A stretch of DNA of 64,000 bases from a virus. The position numbers and the translations under genes were made by a program. The DNA is taken from positions 1 through 64,000 of IMG/VR virus record IMGVR_UViG_3300036715_002161. The stretch is one strand, 5' to 3'. Numbering within the stretch: the stretch's first letter is position 1; each line of letters opens with the position of its first letter. Positions 42,947 to 50,251 of the stretch are shown here, one piece after another. The notes beneath the pieces are model-generated. The model saw only the letters and a program-made list of their open reading frames with translations, had not been told where the DNA came from and searched no databases.

Positions 42947-43202
42947 TTGGTACGTTGGTTATTTCAGCATTATAGCGAGTATTCCATCGCTCTATTGCCT
43001 GCTCTTTGTCACGCCCGATCCGTTCGATCATCCGGCTTGGGCCAGGGGCTTCAGCGCACCAATGCCGCACCGAAACGCTGACCGGGTCGCTATACCTCAT
43101 GCCAACCCAGACTCTCCCGTTGTCTTTGAATTCGGTTATACCGCCGGGACAAAACGGGCACGGTAGCAACCGCTTCAAATCTTCATCCTTAGCTTCTATC
43201 AT
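42936..43202 (-). CDS. Lar-type zinc-finger protein
   Basis: An 88-aa protein: LLPCPFCPGG near the N-terminus, HWC in the middle, and DKEQAIERWNTR: the pattern of restriction-alleviation (Lar)-type zinc-finger proteins of phages. Lar eases host type I restriction in the prototype; here only the fold is supported. The C-terminus ...VPSDT ends in the attC-like core. AGGAGG precedes ATG. Confidence 0.65.
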   Translation of the reverse strand: MIEAKDEDLKRLLPCPFCPGGITEFKDNGRVWVGMRYSDPVSVSVRHWCAEAPGPSRMIERIGRDKEQAIERWNTRYNAEITNVPSDT

Positions 43203-43357
43203 TTCAGCCTCCTATCATCTGTCTGCACCTCTTGCAGTCTCTTGCCACAGTGCATTTTATTATCCGATGGTGTGCCCTCGCTTATGTCAAAAAGGTTTCC
43301 GCATCCGGTAACCCAAAAGCCATTATTGTCTTCAACCCAGTTACACTGTTCACTCAT
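43199..43357 (-). CDS. Small Cys-containing phage protein
   Basis: 52 aa from ATG 43357, overlapping the upstream stop (ATGA): CNWVEDNNGFWVTGCGNLFD. Homologous to the adjacent upstream protein (43354-43539) but with fewer cysteines. Function unknown. Confidence 0.6.
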   Translation of the reverse strand: MSEQCNWVEDNNGFWVTGCGNLFDISEGTPSDNKMHCGKRLQEVQTDDRRLK

Positions 43358-43539
43358 TTCAATTGTTCCTTTGTTAGAAGGCTCTCGCCACAGTATGGGC
43401 ATACACGTGAGTGCCTCTCTGACCGGTTTCCCCTGACGAACCCAAAGCAGTTTCCGCAGGTGCTAACCCAAAAACCTTCTCCGTCGTTGTCTTCGACCCA
43501 TGTATATGTTTTGTCTTCATGCAGTAGTGTATCCATCAT
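43354..43539 (-). CDS. Small zinc-ribbon phage protein
   Basis: 61 aa: WVEDNDGEGFWVSTCGNCFG...SRVCPYCGESLL, two CxxC knuckles. Tandem paralogue of the 43199 gene. AAAAGGAGA precedes ATG. Confidence 0.65.
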   Translation of the reverse strand: MMDTLLHEDKTYTWVEDNDGEGFWVSTCGNCFGFVRGNRSERHSRVCPYCGESLLTKEQLK

Positions 43540-43550
43540 TTCTCCTTTTC

Positions 43551-43583
43551 AAAGTGCCTCACTTCAAAGGTAGGCGGTTAACC
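43551..43583 (+). repeat. Recurrent 33-bp leader element (copy 1 of at least 4)
   Basis: AAAGTGCCTCACTTCAAAGG followed by TAGGCGGTTAACC. Related copies at 48993-49025, 49341-49373 and 49618-49650, and a shorter form at 40940-40967. Each lies between a ribosome-binding site/start codon and an attC-core-like (T/C)TAAC. Confidence 0.7.
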
Positions 43584-43817
43584 TTAGCCACCTATGCGCC
43601 GGTACTCCATGCATACAGTATCTGTGACCGTCTGCATGGTTGCTATCTTCCCTATATACATTGGCTGTATATGTGTGCGATACACAGGATTCACGCATTC
43701 CCAGTCGCCTTTCTTAAGTTCAAATGTTGGCTGATTGATTTCTTTCCATAAGCCAACACTAACAACAGCAAAGATGCCTGTTAAGATAACTACTATAATC
43801 CATTCCATACGATTCAT
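43584..43817 (-). CDS. Small membrane protein
   Basis: 77 aa from ATG 43817 (overlaps the upstream stop): one membrane helix (MEWIIVVILTGIFAVVSVGL) then KKGDWECVNP...TDTVCMEYRR with a cysteine pair. Probably inner-membrane with a small outer domain; function unknown. Confidence 0.65.
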   Translation of the reverse strand: MNRMEWIIVVILTGIFAVVSVGLWKEINQPTFELKKGDWECVNPVYRTHIQPMYIGKIATMQTVTDTVCMEYRRIGG

Positions 43818-44395
43818 ATTTTCTCCTCTGTTTGCCATGGCGCTCGGCCTTCACACATTTTGATGAACATCGATTTCTGAGCATCTTCCTCAGAAGCTCC
43901 AGTAGCAGCCCTAGCAGCAAACGCAGCAGCCCCCGCAGCAGCCTTAGCAGCCCTAGCAGCAAACGCAGCAGCAAACGCAGCAGTCCCTTCAGTAGTCCAC
44001 GCAGCAGCATTCGCAGCAGTCCACGCAGCAGCCAATTCAGAATCCGTAGCCTCTCCATTGGCATAGCGCTCAGCTACGTCTGGCGCGGCTATGCTGCGTG
44101 GATCAGTCATCAAGTGTTGCACCCTCCTAGCACACCAAACAGCAAATAGGCGGGAGTCCCTTTCTGTACCTGGAATACATAGGAGAGCCCACAGGGCATC
44201 ACCCAGGCAATTACTAGAGACTATGGAAGCCAACGGTAGAGGCCCCCTATGTTCGTAGCTGATGTAGTATTCTCGGGTGGAATCCAGGCTGGTGAACGGG
44301 AGTCCCTGAAGGCTTCTAACTACCTTGTTATATCCATTAAAGCAGGCTCTTTTTTTACTTAGGGAGGAAAGGGTTATTGTTAGCGGGTAGTTCAT
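43814..44395 (-). CDS. Ala-rich phage protein (paralogue of 40003-40605)
   Basis: 193 aa; NKVVRSLQGLPFT and RLFAVWCARRVQHLM as in the 40003 copy, followed by an almost pure Ala repeat region (AAFAARAAKAAAGAAAFA). The Ala tract is encoded by GCAGCA-type repeats and clearly expands or contracts. Function unknown. Confidence 0.7.
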   Translation of the reverse strand: MNYPLTITLSSLSKKRACFNGYNKVVRSLQGLPFTSLDSTREYYISYEHRGPLPLASIVSSNCLGDALWALLCIPGTERDSRLFAVWCARRVQHLMTDPRSIAAPDVAERYANGEATDSELAAAWTAANAAAWTTEGTAAFAAAFAARAAKAAAGAAAFAARAATGASEEDAQKSMFIKMCEGRAPWQTEEKI

Positions 44396-44461
44396 AGTGG
44401 TGTTCCTTGAATGTTATCTGGCAGCATCTTGGCGCGTCTTCTGTACCGGGCAATTAACTTA

Positions 44462-44959
44462 TTACTTGGGCGTAGTGTAGAGCGGGAGACAAAAACTCTC
44501 ATTCCAACCATCAGTCGTCTTTGCAAAAGAGTGGTAATGCCAATCTCCTGCATCGTCCACTAGGAATCGAGAATAGCCATAAGGCTTACTCTGTACTTTG
44601 TAGGCGGCAATGCGCTCTTCAAGCACCGCCGCGTAGCCGTCCATGCAACGGGCTTGGTTGCGCAACCGTGACTGTTCGGCTTCCGACAGATCGGCAAACT
44701 GAATCGTATGAAAGAAGGTAGATAACTTTATCAGCTTCTTGTCGAGTTCGGCCTTCTCAGTTAAAACGCGTTTATGGACGTAGGTTTTGAATGCGTCTTC
44801 TGGCCGATGATTGATCTCTTCCATTTGTGCTATTAGTGCTTCTCTGAGTACAATGATGGCTGGACGGCATTTCTTTTCCCATATTCTGTAGTAACTGCCG
44901 CCCAGTATAGATATTTCTTCTAGCGCCTCAAGCGCCAGTTCCATTGCTTTCTTGCTCAT
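44462..44959 (-). CDS. MSKKAME-type phage protein (copy 1)
   Basis: 165 aa from ATG 44959 (GGAGATT upstream). N-terminal unit MSKKAMELALEALEEISI is common in phages; C-terminal unit SKPYGYSRFLVDDAGDWHYH resembles the end of the 45883 protein. One of three paralogues in a row. Function unknown. Confidence 0.68.
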   Translation of the reverse strand: MSKKAMELALEALEEISILGGSYYRIWEKKCRPAIIVLREALIAQMEEINHRPEDAFKTYVHKRVLTEKAELDKKLIKLSTFFHTIQFADLSEAEQSRLRNQARCMDGYAAVLEERIAAYKVQSKPYGYSRFLVDDAGDWHYHSFAKTTDGWNESFCLPLYTTPK

Positions 44960-44960
44960 A

Positions 44961-45518
44961 TCAATCTCCATAAGGTAGTCCATCTGTAAGCGCATTGCCA
45001 GCGTTTCCTTGCTGCTCCGGGTTGTTCGGGTTAGGCGACACACCATTAGTATTGAGCACATTTATAGGTATCCCAATGCAGGCATTAACGCAGGCCGCAA
45101 TCCGCTTAGCGTCGGACTCAGAAATTGCGTAGCCGATTTTCTCTCCCGGTGGGCAGACATACCAGCCATCTATATCCTCACCATATCCCCATATCGTGCC
45201 GCCTAACCCTACATTCGAGAGCGACTCCCCAAAAGCGTAGCTCGCCATCGCGGCGCGCAACATTTCAACTTCGGCATTCGAGTCGGACTCACCCTGCTGC
45301 TTGATTGCTTCAACAGTCGAAGCGTGACAACCCATGCGTTCGCAGCCACCTACAAACCCTTCTAATGAGCAGCCATCTTCAAACTCTGGGCCATTATCTT
45401 GTTGAGTGATCGCTTCCTTAAGTGCGGCGATGGCAGCATCACTTTTAGGAATCGCCCGCGTCTGCTCACGGTGATATTCCAGCGCCTCAAGTGCCTGTTC
45501 CATTGCTTTCTTGCTCAT
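44961..45518 (-). CDS. MSKKAME-type chimeric phage protein (copy 2)
   Basis: 185 aa from ATG 45518. N-terminal MSKKAMEQALEALEYHREQT, then a segment ESLSNVGLGG that is a translated attC half-site, then a second domain (DIDGWYVCPPGEKIGYAISE...AACVNACIG). The tail NAGNALTDGLPYGD also ends the upstream protein. Looks like a gene fused across a former attC-like site. Confidence 0.62.
   Translation of the reverse strand: MSKKAMEQALEALEYHREQTRAIPKSDAAIAALKEAITQQDNGPEFEDGCSLEGFVGGCERMGCHASTVEAIKQQGESDSNAEVEMLRAAMASYAFGESLSNVGLGGTIWGYGEDIDGWYVCPPGEKIGYAISESDAKRIAACVNACIGIPINVLNTNGVSPNPNNPEQQGNAGNALTDGLPYGD
45193..45225 (+). other. attC half-site inside a coding region
   Basis: GCCTAACCCTACATTCGAGAGCGAC matches the left half of the complete site at 49876-49964 but lacks a right half; it is translated in the minus-strand gene. 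Confidence 0.5.
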
Positions 45519-45519
45519 T

Positions 45520-45780
45520 TCAATCTCCATAGGGTAGTCCATCCGTAAGTGCGTTGCCAGCGTTAGCCACCTCATTCTCATAATCTGGCGGGTCCACGAA
45601 ATAAAAATTTCTCGGCAAAGGTGCAAGGCCATCAAGTTTTGCAGCAAGCATCCAGAGAAGTTTTTCCCGAACTACAACGCCATCCACTTCAGTAACAAAG
45701 TGGTCGCCCTCTTGCCACACAAATACAGGAAACCTTCCACAGTACGTTAGGTGCAGCGTTATTGCTTCGTTTTTGTTCAT
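45520..45780 (-). CDS. Hypothetical protein (86 aa)
   Basis: MNKNEAITLHLTYCGRFPVF..., EKLLWMLAAKLDGLAPLPRN; last 14 residues NAGNALTDGLPYGD are shared, at DNA level, with the next gene's end, reflecting a duplicated 40-bp segment containing an attC-like core (GGCTAAC). Confidence 0.6.
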   Translation of the reverse strand: MNKNEAITLHLTYCGRFPVFVWQEGDHFVTEVDGVVVREKLLWMLAAKLDGLAPLPRNFYFVDPPDYENEVANAGNALTDGLPYGD

Positions 45781-45809
45781 GTTTTACTCCGTTGTTAGCC
45801 GTGGTCGAA

Positions 45810-45881
45810 CTATTCAATCGCCGCCATAGCGAATTTCTTACGAATCGCATCAATACAATCACATGGGGTTGTATCTGGCAT
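45810..45881 (-). CDS. Tiny ORF (23 aa), doubtful
   Basis: ATG 45881 just after the stop of 45883-46182; MPDTTPCDCIDAIRKKFAMA. GGAT upstream. Only weak support. Confidence 0.3.
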   Translation of the reverse strand: MPDTTPCDCIDAIRKKFAMAAIE

Positions 45882-45882
45882 C

Positions 45883-46182
45883 TTATCCAACTCTATCACC
45901 TAAGTAGAGTGGGCGGCAAAGAGAGACATTCCAACCCTCAGTTGTCATTGCAATAGAATGTAAACGCCGATAACCTAGATCGTCTAACATGTATCTAGCA
46001 TAGCCGAACGGCTCATCCAGCTGCTTGATCGCTTCTTTGAGTACATCTGTGGCTGTGCATCCATAGAATAGAGCTTCTTGCAGGACCGACATTCCAGCAT
46101 TTGATCCTGAGTGCTTATGTGCTATAGTTGCGTCCCATTTTTCTAAGGCATCAAGCGCCAGTTCCATTGCTTTCTTGCTCAT
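45883..46182 (-). CDS. MSKKAME-type phage protein (copy 3)
   Basis: 99 aa: MSKKAMELALDALEKWDATI..., then PFGYARYMLDDLGYRRLHSI and LCRPLYLGD as in copy 1. GGGAGATT before ATG. Function unknown. Confidence 0.68.
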   Translation of the reverse strand: MSKKAMELALDALEKWDATIAHKHSGSNAGMSVLQEALFYGCTATDVLKEAIKQLDEPFGYARYMLDDLGYRRLHSIAMTTEGWNVSLCRPLYLGDRVG

Positions 46183-46382
46183 TTCAATCTCCCTGGGGTA
46201 GTATCAATGGTTAGCGCCAACTCTTGCAAGTCTGCCATTACTTCTTTATTCATGGCTATACACCAGGCAGCGAATCTGTAGCGAGTCCAGCGCATAGGTG
46301 CATCGTCGTCAATAATCTGGCACAAAGCCCATGCAATGCGGTCTTTTGTACTTGCGGTTTCTTTGTCGTATGGTATGTACAT
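46179..46382 (-). CDS. Hypothetical protein (67 aa)
   Basis: MYIPYDKETASTKDRIAWAL...YRFAAWCIAMNKEVMAD; overlaps the next gene by 4 nt. No family recognised. Confidence 0.58.
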   Translation of the reverse strand: MYIPYDKETASTKDRIAWALCQIIDDDAPMRWTRYRFAAWCIAMNKEVMADLQELALTIDTTPGRLK

Positions 46383-46407
46383 ATCAATCCCCTTGGTTAT
46401 GGGTTAC

Positions 46408-47076
46408 TTACAGGGTTTCTTTAAAGTGCTTCATTGTAACTGGGCAGACGGCAGTCGCCAGTTCCAGTAAAGCCTCAGCGTACACCCGGATTTCGTACTG
46501 GGCATGTGCATGAAGTCGAAGACGCAAGAAGTGCATGAGGTTGTGTAGGTCGACCGAGGCAAACATATGGCTGTAGGTACCCGTAGTGAGTACTGACCTG
46601 GCTAGCTCTCTTGGACAGCCTTCCCTGATGAGGCTCTGGTATACCTCAAAGCATGAGTTGTTGGCAGCATCGATAGTCAGCTGGAATTTGCTGGCTAATG
46701 GATGTACTTCCTCAGTCCTCATTTGTTTATTGTCCTTGCTTTGCGTGGTTATTTGAGCCAGCTCCGGTACGTAGTACTCTTCTGGTAGCTCTGCGTACCT
46801 AGCACTAACTTCATTGTAGCTCCAGGTGCGGTGGCGGTGCCACTGTCTCAATACGAAGATGGGGGCCTTCACCTCAAAGGTGAACTGCACCGACTCAAAG
46901 GGGCTTGTGTGTTTGTTATTCAGCAGGTACTTGATGAGCTTCTCATCCTTACCCGAATCCTCTCCTGTGCGCCACTCCGCTGCATAGCTTACGCGAGCTG
47001 CCCGCACTATGGATAGATCACTGCCCATACTATCTACTAGCCTGACTAACCCACGGTCCAATACTTTGAATTCCAT
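46408..47076 (-). CDS. thyX: Flavin-dependent thymidylate synthase ThyX
   Basis: 222 aa from ATG 47076 (CAGGAGATT upstream; the GTG 24 bp earlier lacks one). The diagnostic ThyX motif RHRTWSYNEVSARYAEL is present, with flanking SYAAEWRTG and KHTSPFESVQFTFEV. Makes dTMP with FAD and NADPH, leaving tetrahydrofolate, so independent of DHFR. Redundant with the ThyA gene at 11153. Codon use is richer in G+C third positions than the phage core, consistent with separate acquisition. Confidence 0.92.
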   Translation of the reverse strand: MEFKVLDRGLVRLVDSMGSDLSIVRAARVSYAAEWRTGEDSGKDEKLIKYLLNNKHTSPFESVQFTFEVKAPIFVLRQWHRHRTWSYNEVSARYAELPEEYYVPELAQITTQSKDNKQMRTEEVHPLASKFQLTIDAANNSCFEVYQSLIREGCPRELARSVLTTGTYSHMFASVDLHNLMHFLRLRLHAHAQYEIRVYAEALLELATAVCPVTMKHFKETL

Positions 47077-47096
47077 TTTAATCTCCTGTAGTTCGT

Positions 47097-47333
47097 TCAC
47101 GTTGGGGCTGTCTCTGATTGGGGAATATCAAGGAATCTCACATGCTCTAAAGGTACATTGCTTATAGTTCCATCTGGCCACTCAACAATTGCAGTTGTGT
47201 AGTTACCCGCACAAGTCGCGAACTCTTCGTAGTTCACGCCGAATTGATGAAACATCGCTTCGCCCTTTTCCTCCAGTCTCCATACACCGCTGGGGAACTG
47301 CTTTTTAAGCTCACTTACCATTACTTTACGCAT
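47097..47333 (-). CDS. Hypothetical protein (78 aa)
   Basis: MRKVMVSELKKQFPSGVWRL...YTTAIVEWPDGTISNVPLEH; beta-rich, no family recognised. GAAAGGAAATG upstream of ATG. Confidence 0.6.
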   Translation of the reverse strand: MRKVMVSELKKQFPSGVWRLEEKGEAMFHQFGVNYEEFATCAGNYTTAIVEWPDGTISNVPLEHVRFLDIPQSETAPT

Positions 47334-47370
47334 TTCATTTCCTTTCTTTCATCTTGGTGCATATCACGGG

Positions 47371-47598
47371 TTAGGGGTAGGCGGCTAACCTTACTTTGGG
47401 GCGTAGCGGGCACCATTTTGGTATCGCCTGTTTATTATCGTTCCATTTGCGCAGAGCTATACGCTTGTTGTGATGTGCTTTGCATGTCCACTCATCTATT
47501 GACTCGAATACATCCGCTTTGTGGAAGCGTTTGCTCTCATGATTAGGGCACCACCCGCAGTCCGCCACTGTCCTTATAAACTGTACTGTTTCAGTCAT
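47371..47598 (-). CDS. Small zinc-finger phage protein
   Basis: 75 aa with CGWCPNHE, WTCKAHHNKR and KWCPLRP, a likely zinc site. The C-terminal VRLAAYP is translated from attC-flank sequence and the TAA lies in a core-like CCCCTAAC. GGAGGGGG before ATG. Confidence 0.6.
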   Translation of the reverse strand: MTETVQFIRTVADCGWCPNHESKRFHKADVFESIDEWTCKAHHNKRIALRKWNDNKQAIPKWCPLRPKVRLAAYP

Positions 47599-47599
47599 T

Positions 47600-47854
47600 T
47601 CAATCCCCCTCCATGGTTGTGAAGAAAGTTTGGAAATACTCGGCCCGCTCAGTCATATTGCTCATTAGATAAAAGTATATGCAGCCAATATCACAATATT
47701 CAGGTTCAGGATCATCAGGGAACTCATCGGCCCAGTTAGCCACGGCTATCTCTGTGCGCCACTGAAAAGCCTGCTCCTTAGTCTTGAACACCCGCACCTC
47801 TGTGCTATCTACTGTTTTGTATAATGCTACTACGCTTTGCTGTTCTTCACTCAT
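47600..47854 (-). CDS. Hypothetical protein (84 aa; paralogue of 41264-41521)
   Basis: MSEEQQSVVALYKTVDSTEV..., QAFQWRTEIAVANWADEFPD, AEYFQTFFTTMEGD. Second copy of this family in the island; function unknown. Confidence 0.68.
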   Translation of the reverse strand: MSEEQQSVVALYKTVDSTEVRVFKTKEQAFQWRTEIAVANWADEFPDDPEPEYCDIGCIYFYLMSNMTERAEYFQTFFTTMEGD

Positions 47855-47881
47855 GTCAACTTACCTTTGAACGCTGTGATT

Positions 47882-48073
47882 CTATTCATGCTCGGCCCTG
47901 GCCTCAAGTACCCTGTAGTCCTTACTGTACTGATCGTTTAATTCCCCCCACAGTGGGTCATCTGCTGTGAGTTTGGTAGGCTTATGCGCCCAAATCTCAT
48001 TTGTTATCGCTGCACCCACTATACCTCCCATGACCATTGAGACCGAAGCCAAAAGCAAATCGTGGTTAATCAT
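47882..48073 (-). CDS. Small membrane protein (63 aa)
   Basis: N-terminal membrane helix (LLASVSMVMGGIVGAAIT) then an acidic soluble tail. ACGGAGT upstream. Overlaps the 48066 gene by 8 nt. Function unknown. Confidence 0.6.
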   Translation of the reverse strand: MINHDLLLASVSMVMGGIVGAAITNEIWAHKPTKLTADDPLWGELNDQYSKDYRVLEARAEHE

Positions 48074-48293
48074 TTTCTACTCCGTAACTTGGTGTAAAAC
48101 AAGTTGAACAAACGCAGCACACGCAACATTCAATATCTGGCCGATCATTATCCTCAAAGCTTTTAATGTCTTGCTCAGTATATCCTGCATCTTTCCGGTT
48201 TTTTGCACTCCAGTCACCACTCCCTCCACCCCAATCAGAATCAAGGCGAAAGTGTCCAATTCTTGTGCTTTTACAGTTAGGGCAAATCTGCAT
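48066..48293 (-). CDS. Zinc-finger phage protein (paralogue of the 51623-52048 N-terminus)
   Basis: 75 aa: MQICPNCKSTRIG, then KDAGYTEQDIKSFEDNDRPD and CCVCCVCSTCFTPS. Cys-rich, probably zinc-binding. The 51623 protein has a nearly identical first 65 residues but then continues into a second domain. AGGAGAGAG before ATG. Confidence 0.66.
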   Translation of the reverse strand: MQICPNCKSTRIGHFRLDSDWGGGSGDWSAKNRKDAGYTEQDIKSFEDNDRPDIECCVCCVCSTCFTPSYGVEND

Positions 48294-48507
48294 AACTCTC
48301 TCCTATTAAGCTAGATGGACTGAAGTATTTAATAAGCGAAAACATGGCATCTTTGTCTTGCGACCATTTGCACTTCACAATAACCTGGGTTGTCGTGTTC
48401 TCGCCTTCCTTGGGTCGCAGCACCTTTAACGCTTTTGCCCAGCCATACCTTGGATGGTCTTTGTGCCTGTAGCTTTTGTCAATCACTATGTCTTTTGCTC
48501 TCATCAT
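48277..48507 (-). CDS. Hypothetical protein (76 aa)
   Basis: From ATG 48507 (CGGAGAAA upstream): MMRAKDIVIDKSYRHKDHPR...; a small beta-type domain (TQVIVKCKWSQDKDAMFSLI) resembling phage KTSC/SH3-like small proteins, not assigned. Overlaps the 48066 gene by 17 nt. Confidence 0.6.
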   Translation of the reverse strand: MMRAKDIVIDKSYRHKDHPRYGWAKALKVLRPKEGENTTTQVIVKCKWSQDKDAMFSLIKYFSPSSLIGESYADLP

Positions 48508-48532
48508 TTTCTCCGTCCTGTAGCTCAATACT

Positions 48533-48976
48533 TCAAACATCGCTTTCCTCCACTAAGCCCTGAGGTGTCGGCAGCTTAGTGGTGTCCACTCCGAAGCAAC
48601 TTTGCATGAAGCGTGTAGTCGCTGCGTTGGCCTCGTCGGGCAGTATGCCTTCGTACAGCATATTCATCGCAATCTCGCAGTGCCATCCCCACGCATATTT
48701 GGGGTCATCTCGCATTTCACTCTTCAAGATTTCGAGCGCCGCCTCAATGCGACTTGGTGTCTTGGTGTCGCCATCTAGGCTGCACCGCGCCGGCCATTGA
48801 GAGAACGGTTCGCAGGTGCTGTCAACCCCGCGCAGTTCCATAAAAGCTTTGATTTCTTCAGCCATCGGGGCAGAGTTGTTGGCCGAAGCAGTCAAAGGCT
48901 TGTTACGCATTGTAAGATAGTCGCCGAAGTCTAACAGCACTCCCGCAACAATGTGATCCAGTCGTTCAAGGCTCAT
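48533..48976 (-). CDS. Phage protein of WHC-IAMN type
   Basis: 147 aa: the C-terminal part DDPKYAWGWHCEIAMNML...DEANAATTRFMQSCFGVDTT is a common phage hypothetical family. N-terminal 60 residues are variable. AAAGGAAAT before ATG. Function unknown. Confidence 0.65.
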   Translation of the reverse strand: MSLERLDHIVAGVLLDFGDYLTMRNKPLTASANNSAPMAEEIKAFMELRGVDSTCEPFSQWPARCSLDGDTKTPSRIEAALEILKSEMRDDPKYAWGWHCEIAMNMLYEGILPDEANAATTRFMQSCFGVDTTKLPTPQGLVEESDV

Positions 48977-49024
48977 AGTTTAATTTCCTTTTAAAGTTCC
49001 GCACTTTGAAGGTAGGCGGCTAAC

Positions 49025-49324
49025 CTACCAAATAGCAACCAACTTTCGTCCGTTTGCTTTGTCGCCATCTATCAGTTCAATCCTAACGCCAGGAACAAAA
49101 GTAATTGCTTCGGCTACATTATCACCTTGCTGCGTAGTTACTTGTACAACACACCCAACACCATCAATCTGCATTGCCTTTGTTGACTTCATCCACCCTT
49201 GCGCCGTGGAGGATGCTTTGCAAATAAGCTGGAATGTATCACCATTGCCAAACACTTTCAAGTCGTTAATATTCGCAGTTGCTCCTTTCACCTCTGTGAT
49301 GTCCATCAATTTAGGTTCTGTCAT
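49025..49324 (-). CDS. Small beta-rich phage protein
   Basis: 99 aa from ATG 49324 (AGAGGAAAG upstream): LKVFGNGDTFQLICKASSTA..., GWMKSTKAMQIDGVGCVVQV. Typical phage hypothetical family. The longer ORF reads through the leader element at 49341-49373 and is not preferred. Confidence 0.66.
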   Translation of the reverse strand: MTEPKLMDITEVKGATANINDLKVFGNGDTFQLICKASSTAQGWMKSTKAMQIDGVGCVVQVTTQQGDNVAEAITFVPGVRIELIDGDKANGRKLVAIW

Positions 49325-49417
49325 CTTACTTTCCTCTTTCAAAATGCCGCACTTCAAAGGTAGGCGGTTAACCTCTTGCTCCGTATCAAATACGTTCAAG
49401 CGGATTATGTAGCACTG

Positions 49418-49600
49418 TCATTTCGGCTTAGTGGCGTCTCCGATGTTCTTCATCACACCTTTGAGTGCAGTAGCGGTATGAGGCTCATCCTTATCGGTGA
49501 GTGCTCCTCCCATTGTTATCACGTCAGCGACAATCGCAACAGGTGTTTCGACAACAACACCAATAACTGCCTTGGTCAAATTCTCAAGTAATCCAAACAT
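49418..49600 (-). CDS. MFGL-type small membrane-associated protein (copy 1)
   Basis: 60 aa: MFGLLENLTKAVIGVVVETP, VADVITMGGALTDKDEPHTA; paralogue of 50241-50435. One amphipathic or membrane helix. Common small phage family of unknown function. Confidence 0.65.
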   Translation of the reverse strand: MFGLLENLTKAVIGVVVETPVAIVADVITMGGALTDKDEPHTATALKGVMKNIGDATKPK

Positions 49601-49642
49601 AGTCTATTCATCCTTTTAAAGTGCCTCACTTCAAGGGTAGGA

Positions 49643-49687
49643 GGCTAAACCATTTTCTCGGTATCTGGTGCATATCACGGGTTAGGC
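49643..49687 (+). other. Degenerate attC-like site
   Basis: GGCTAAAC left core and GTTAGGC right core 30 bp apart; internal arms weak (GGTGCATATCACGG). The same right-hand motif (GCATATCACGGGTTAGG) occurs at 47360-47377 and, diverged, at 52545-52567. Confidence 0.4.
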
Positions 49688-49935
49688 CACTCTGCCACGG
49701 TGGTAACGTCCTTCGATGCTCCGCACCGTATGCACAAATAGCCTGTGGTAGCCCACTTCAACCCGTCGCTGTCTGGTTGCAGGTCTAACATTCCACATGT
49801 GACCGACCATCGGTGCAAACCAAGCCAACAAAGCATCGGCGTGTACCCAACTTTTGCCGCCAACGATTGCTTCTGGCCTAACCCTACATTCGAGAGGGAC
49901 GCTCCTTCAGCAGTTTCATTATTGTTTGAGTTCAT
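49675..49935 (-). CDS. Zinc-ribbon-like protein starting inside an attC-like site
   Basis: 86 aa. Start ATG 49935 lies in the loop of attC-like site 49876-49964, so residues 11-20 (GASLSNVGLG) are translated attC. The rest has CWLGLHRWSVTCGML and YLCIRCGASKD, a likely zinc ribbon. Overlaps the end of the upstream gene by 17 nt within the loop. Confidence 0.62.
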   Translation of the reverse strand: MNSNNNETAEGASLSNVGLGQKQSLAAKVGYTPMLCWLGLHRWSVTCGMLDLQPDSDGLKWATTGYLCIRCGASKDVTTVAEWPNP

Positions 49936-49964
49936 CAGTCGCGCCCCTCAATTCAGCGTTAGCC
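49876..49964 (+). other. attC-like site containing a gene junction
   Basis: Left core GCCTAAC, arm ATTCGAGAGGGACGC, 38-nt loop, right arm GCGCCCCTCAAT, right core GTTAGCC. The loop carries, on the minus strand, the stop of the 49919 gene and the start of the 49675 gene. Confidence 0.72.
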
Positions 49965-50203
49965 ACCTCAAACTGAGATCCGTGGTAAACCTCTTTATTC
50001 GTGTAGTCTGAGATTTGCCACATTCCAGACCCTTCGTTAAACCACCACGCTAGATCTGGATAATTATCGTCCGGCTTGCTTAACTGGAATAGCGTCCCAC
50101 CTACTTTCCTTAGGTGCGTAGCTGCGGCACGTCTAGTGGCTAACACTTTGGTCAAGCGGGACTGGCCGTCAGCGGCTTCGGTTGTTTCTTGTGTTTCACT
50201 CAT
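49919..50203 (-). CDS. Hypothetical protein with both ends in attC-like sites
   Basis: 94 aa. Starts ATG 50203 in the loop of site 50138-50251 (AGGAGATAAGC before it) so that residues 12-21 (ADGQSRLTKV) are translated attC. It ends in the loop of site 49876-49964 (tail NAELRGATDELK). The middle (GTLFQLSKPDDNYPDLAWWF) is beta-type. No family recognised. Confidence 0.62.
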   Translation of the reverse strand: MSETQETTEAADGQSRLTKVLATRRAAATHLRKVGGTLFQLSKPDDNYPDLAWWFNEGSGMWQISDYTNKEVYHGSQFEVANAELRGATDELKQ

Positions 50204-50251
50204 TGCTTATCTCCTGTTGTTGCGGCCAGCCCCTTACCTTCTACGTTATGT
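50138..50251 (+). other. attC-like site carrying ribosome-binding site and start codon
   Basis: 114 bp: left core GGCTAAC, arm GGTCAAGCGGGACTGGCC, loop, right arm GCGGCCAGCCCCTTACC, right core GTTATGT. Arms resemble Vibrio VCR repeats. AGGAGAT plus ATG of the 49919 gene sit in the loop. Confidence 0.75.

Noticed and set aside
43900-44040. CRISPR-like array from regular CAGCAGC spacing
   Set aside because: It is a trinucleotide-type coding repeat for Ala; no repeat-spacer structure.
43759-44064. Leu/Arg-rich ORFs opposite or out of frame to the Ala repeats
   Set aside because: Frame-shifted reading of GCAGCA repeats (LLRGLLR pattern), not real proteins.
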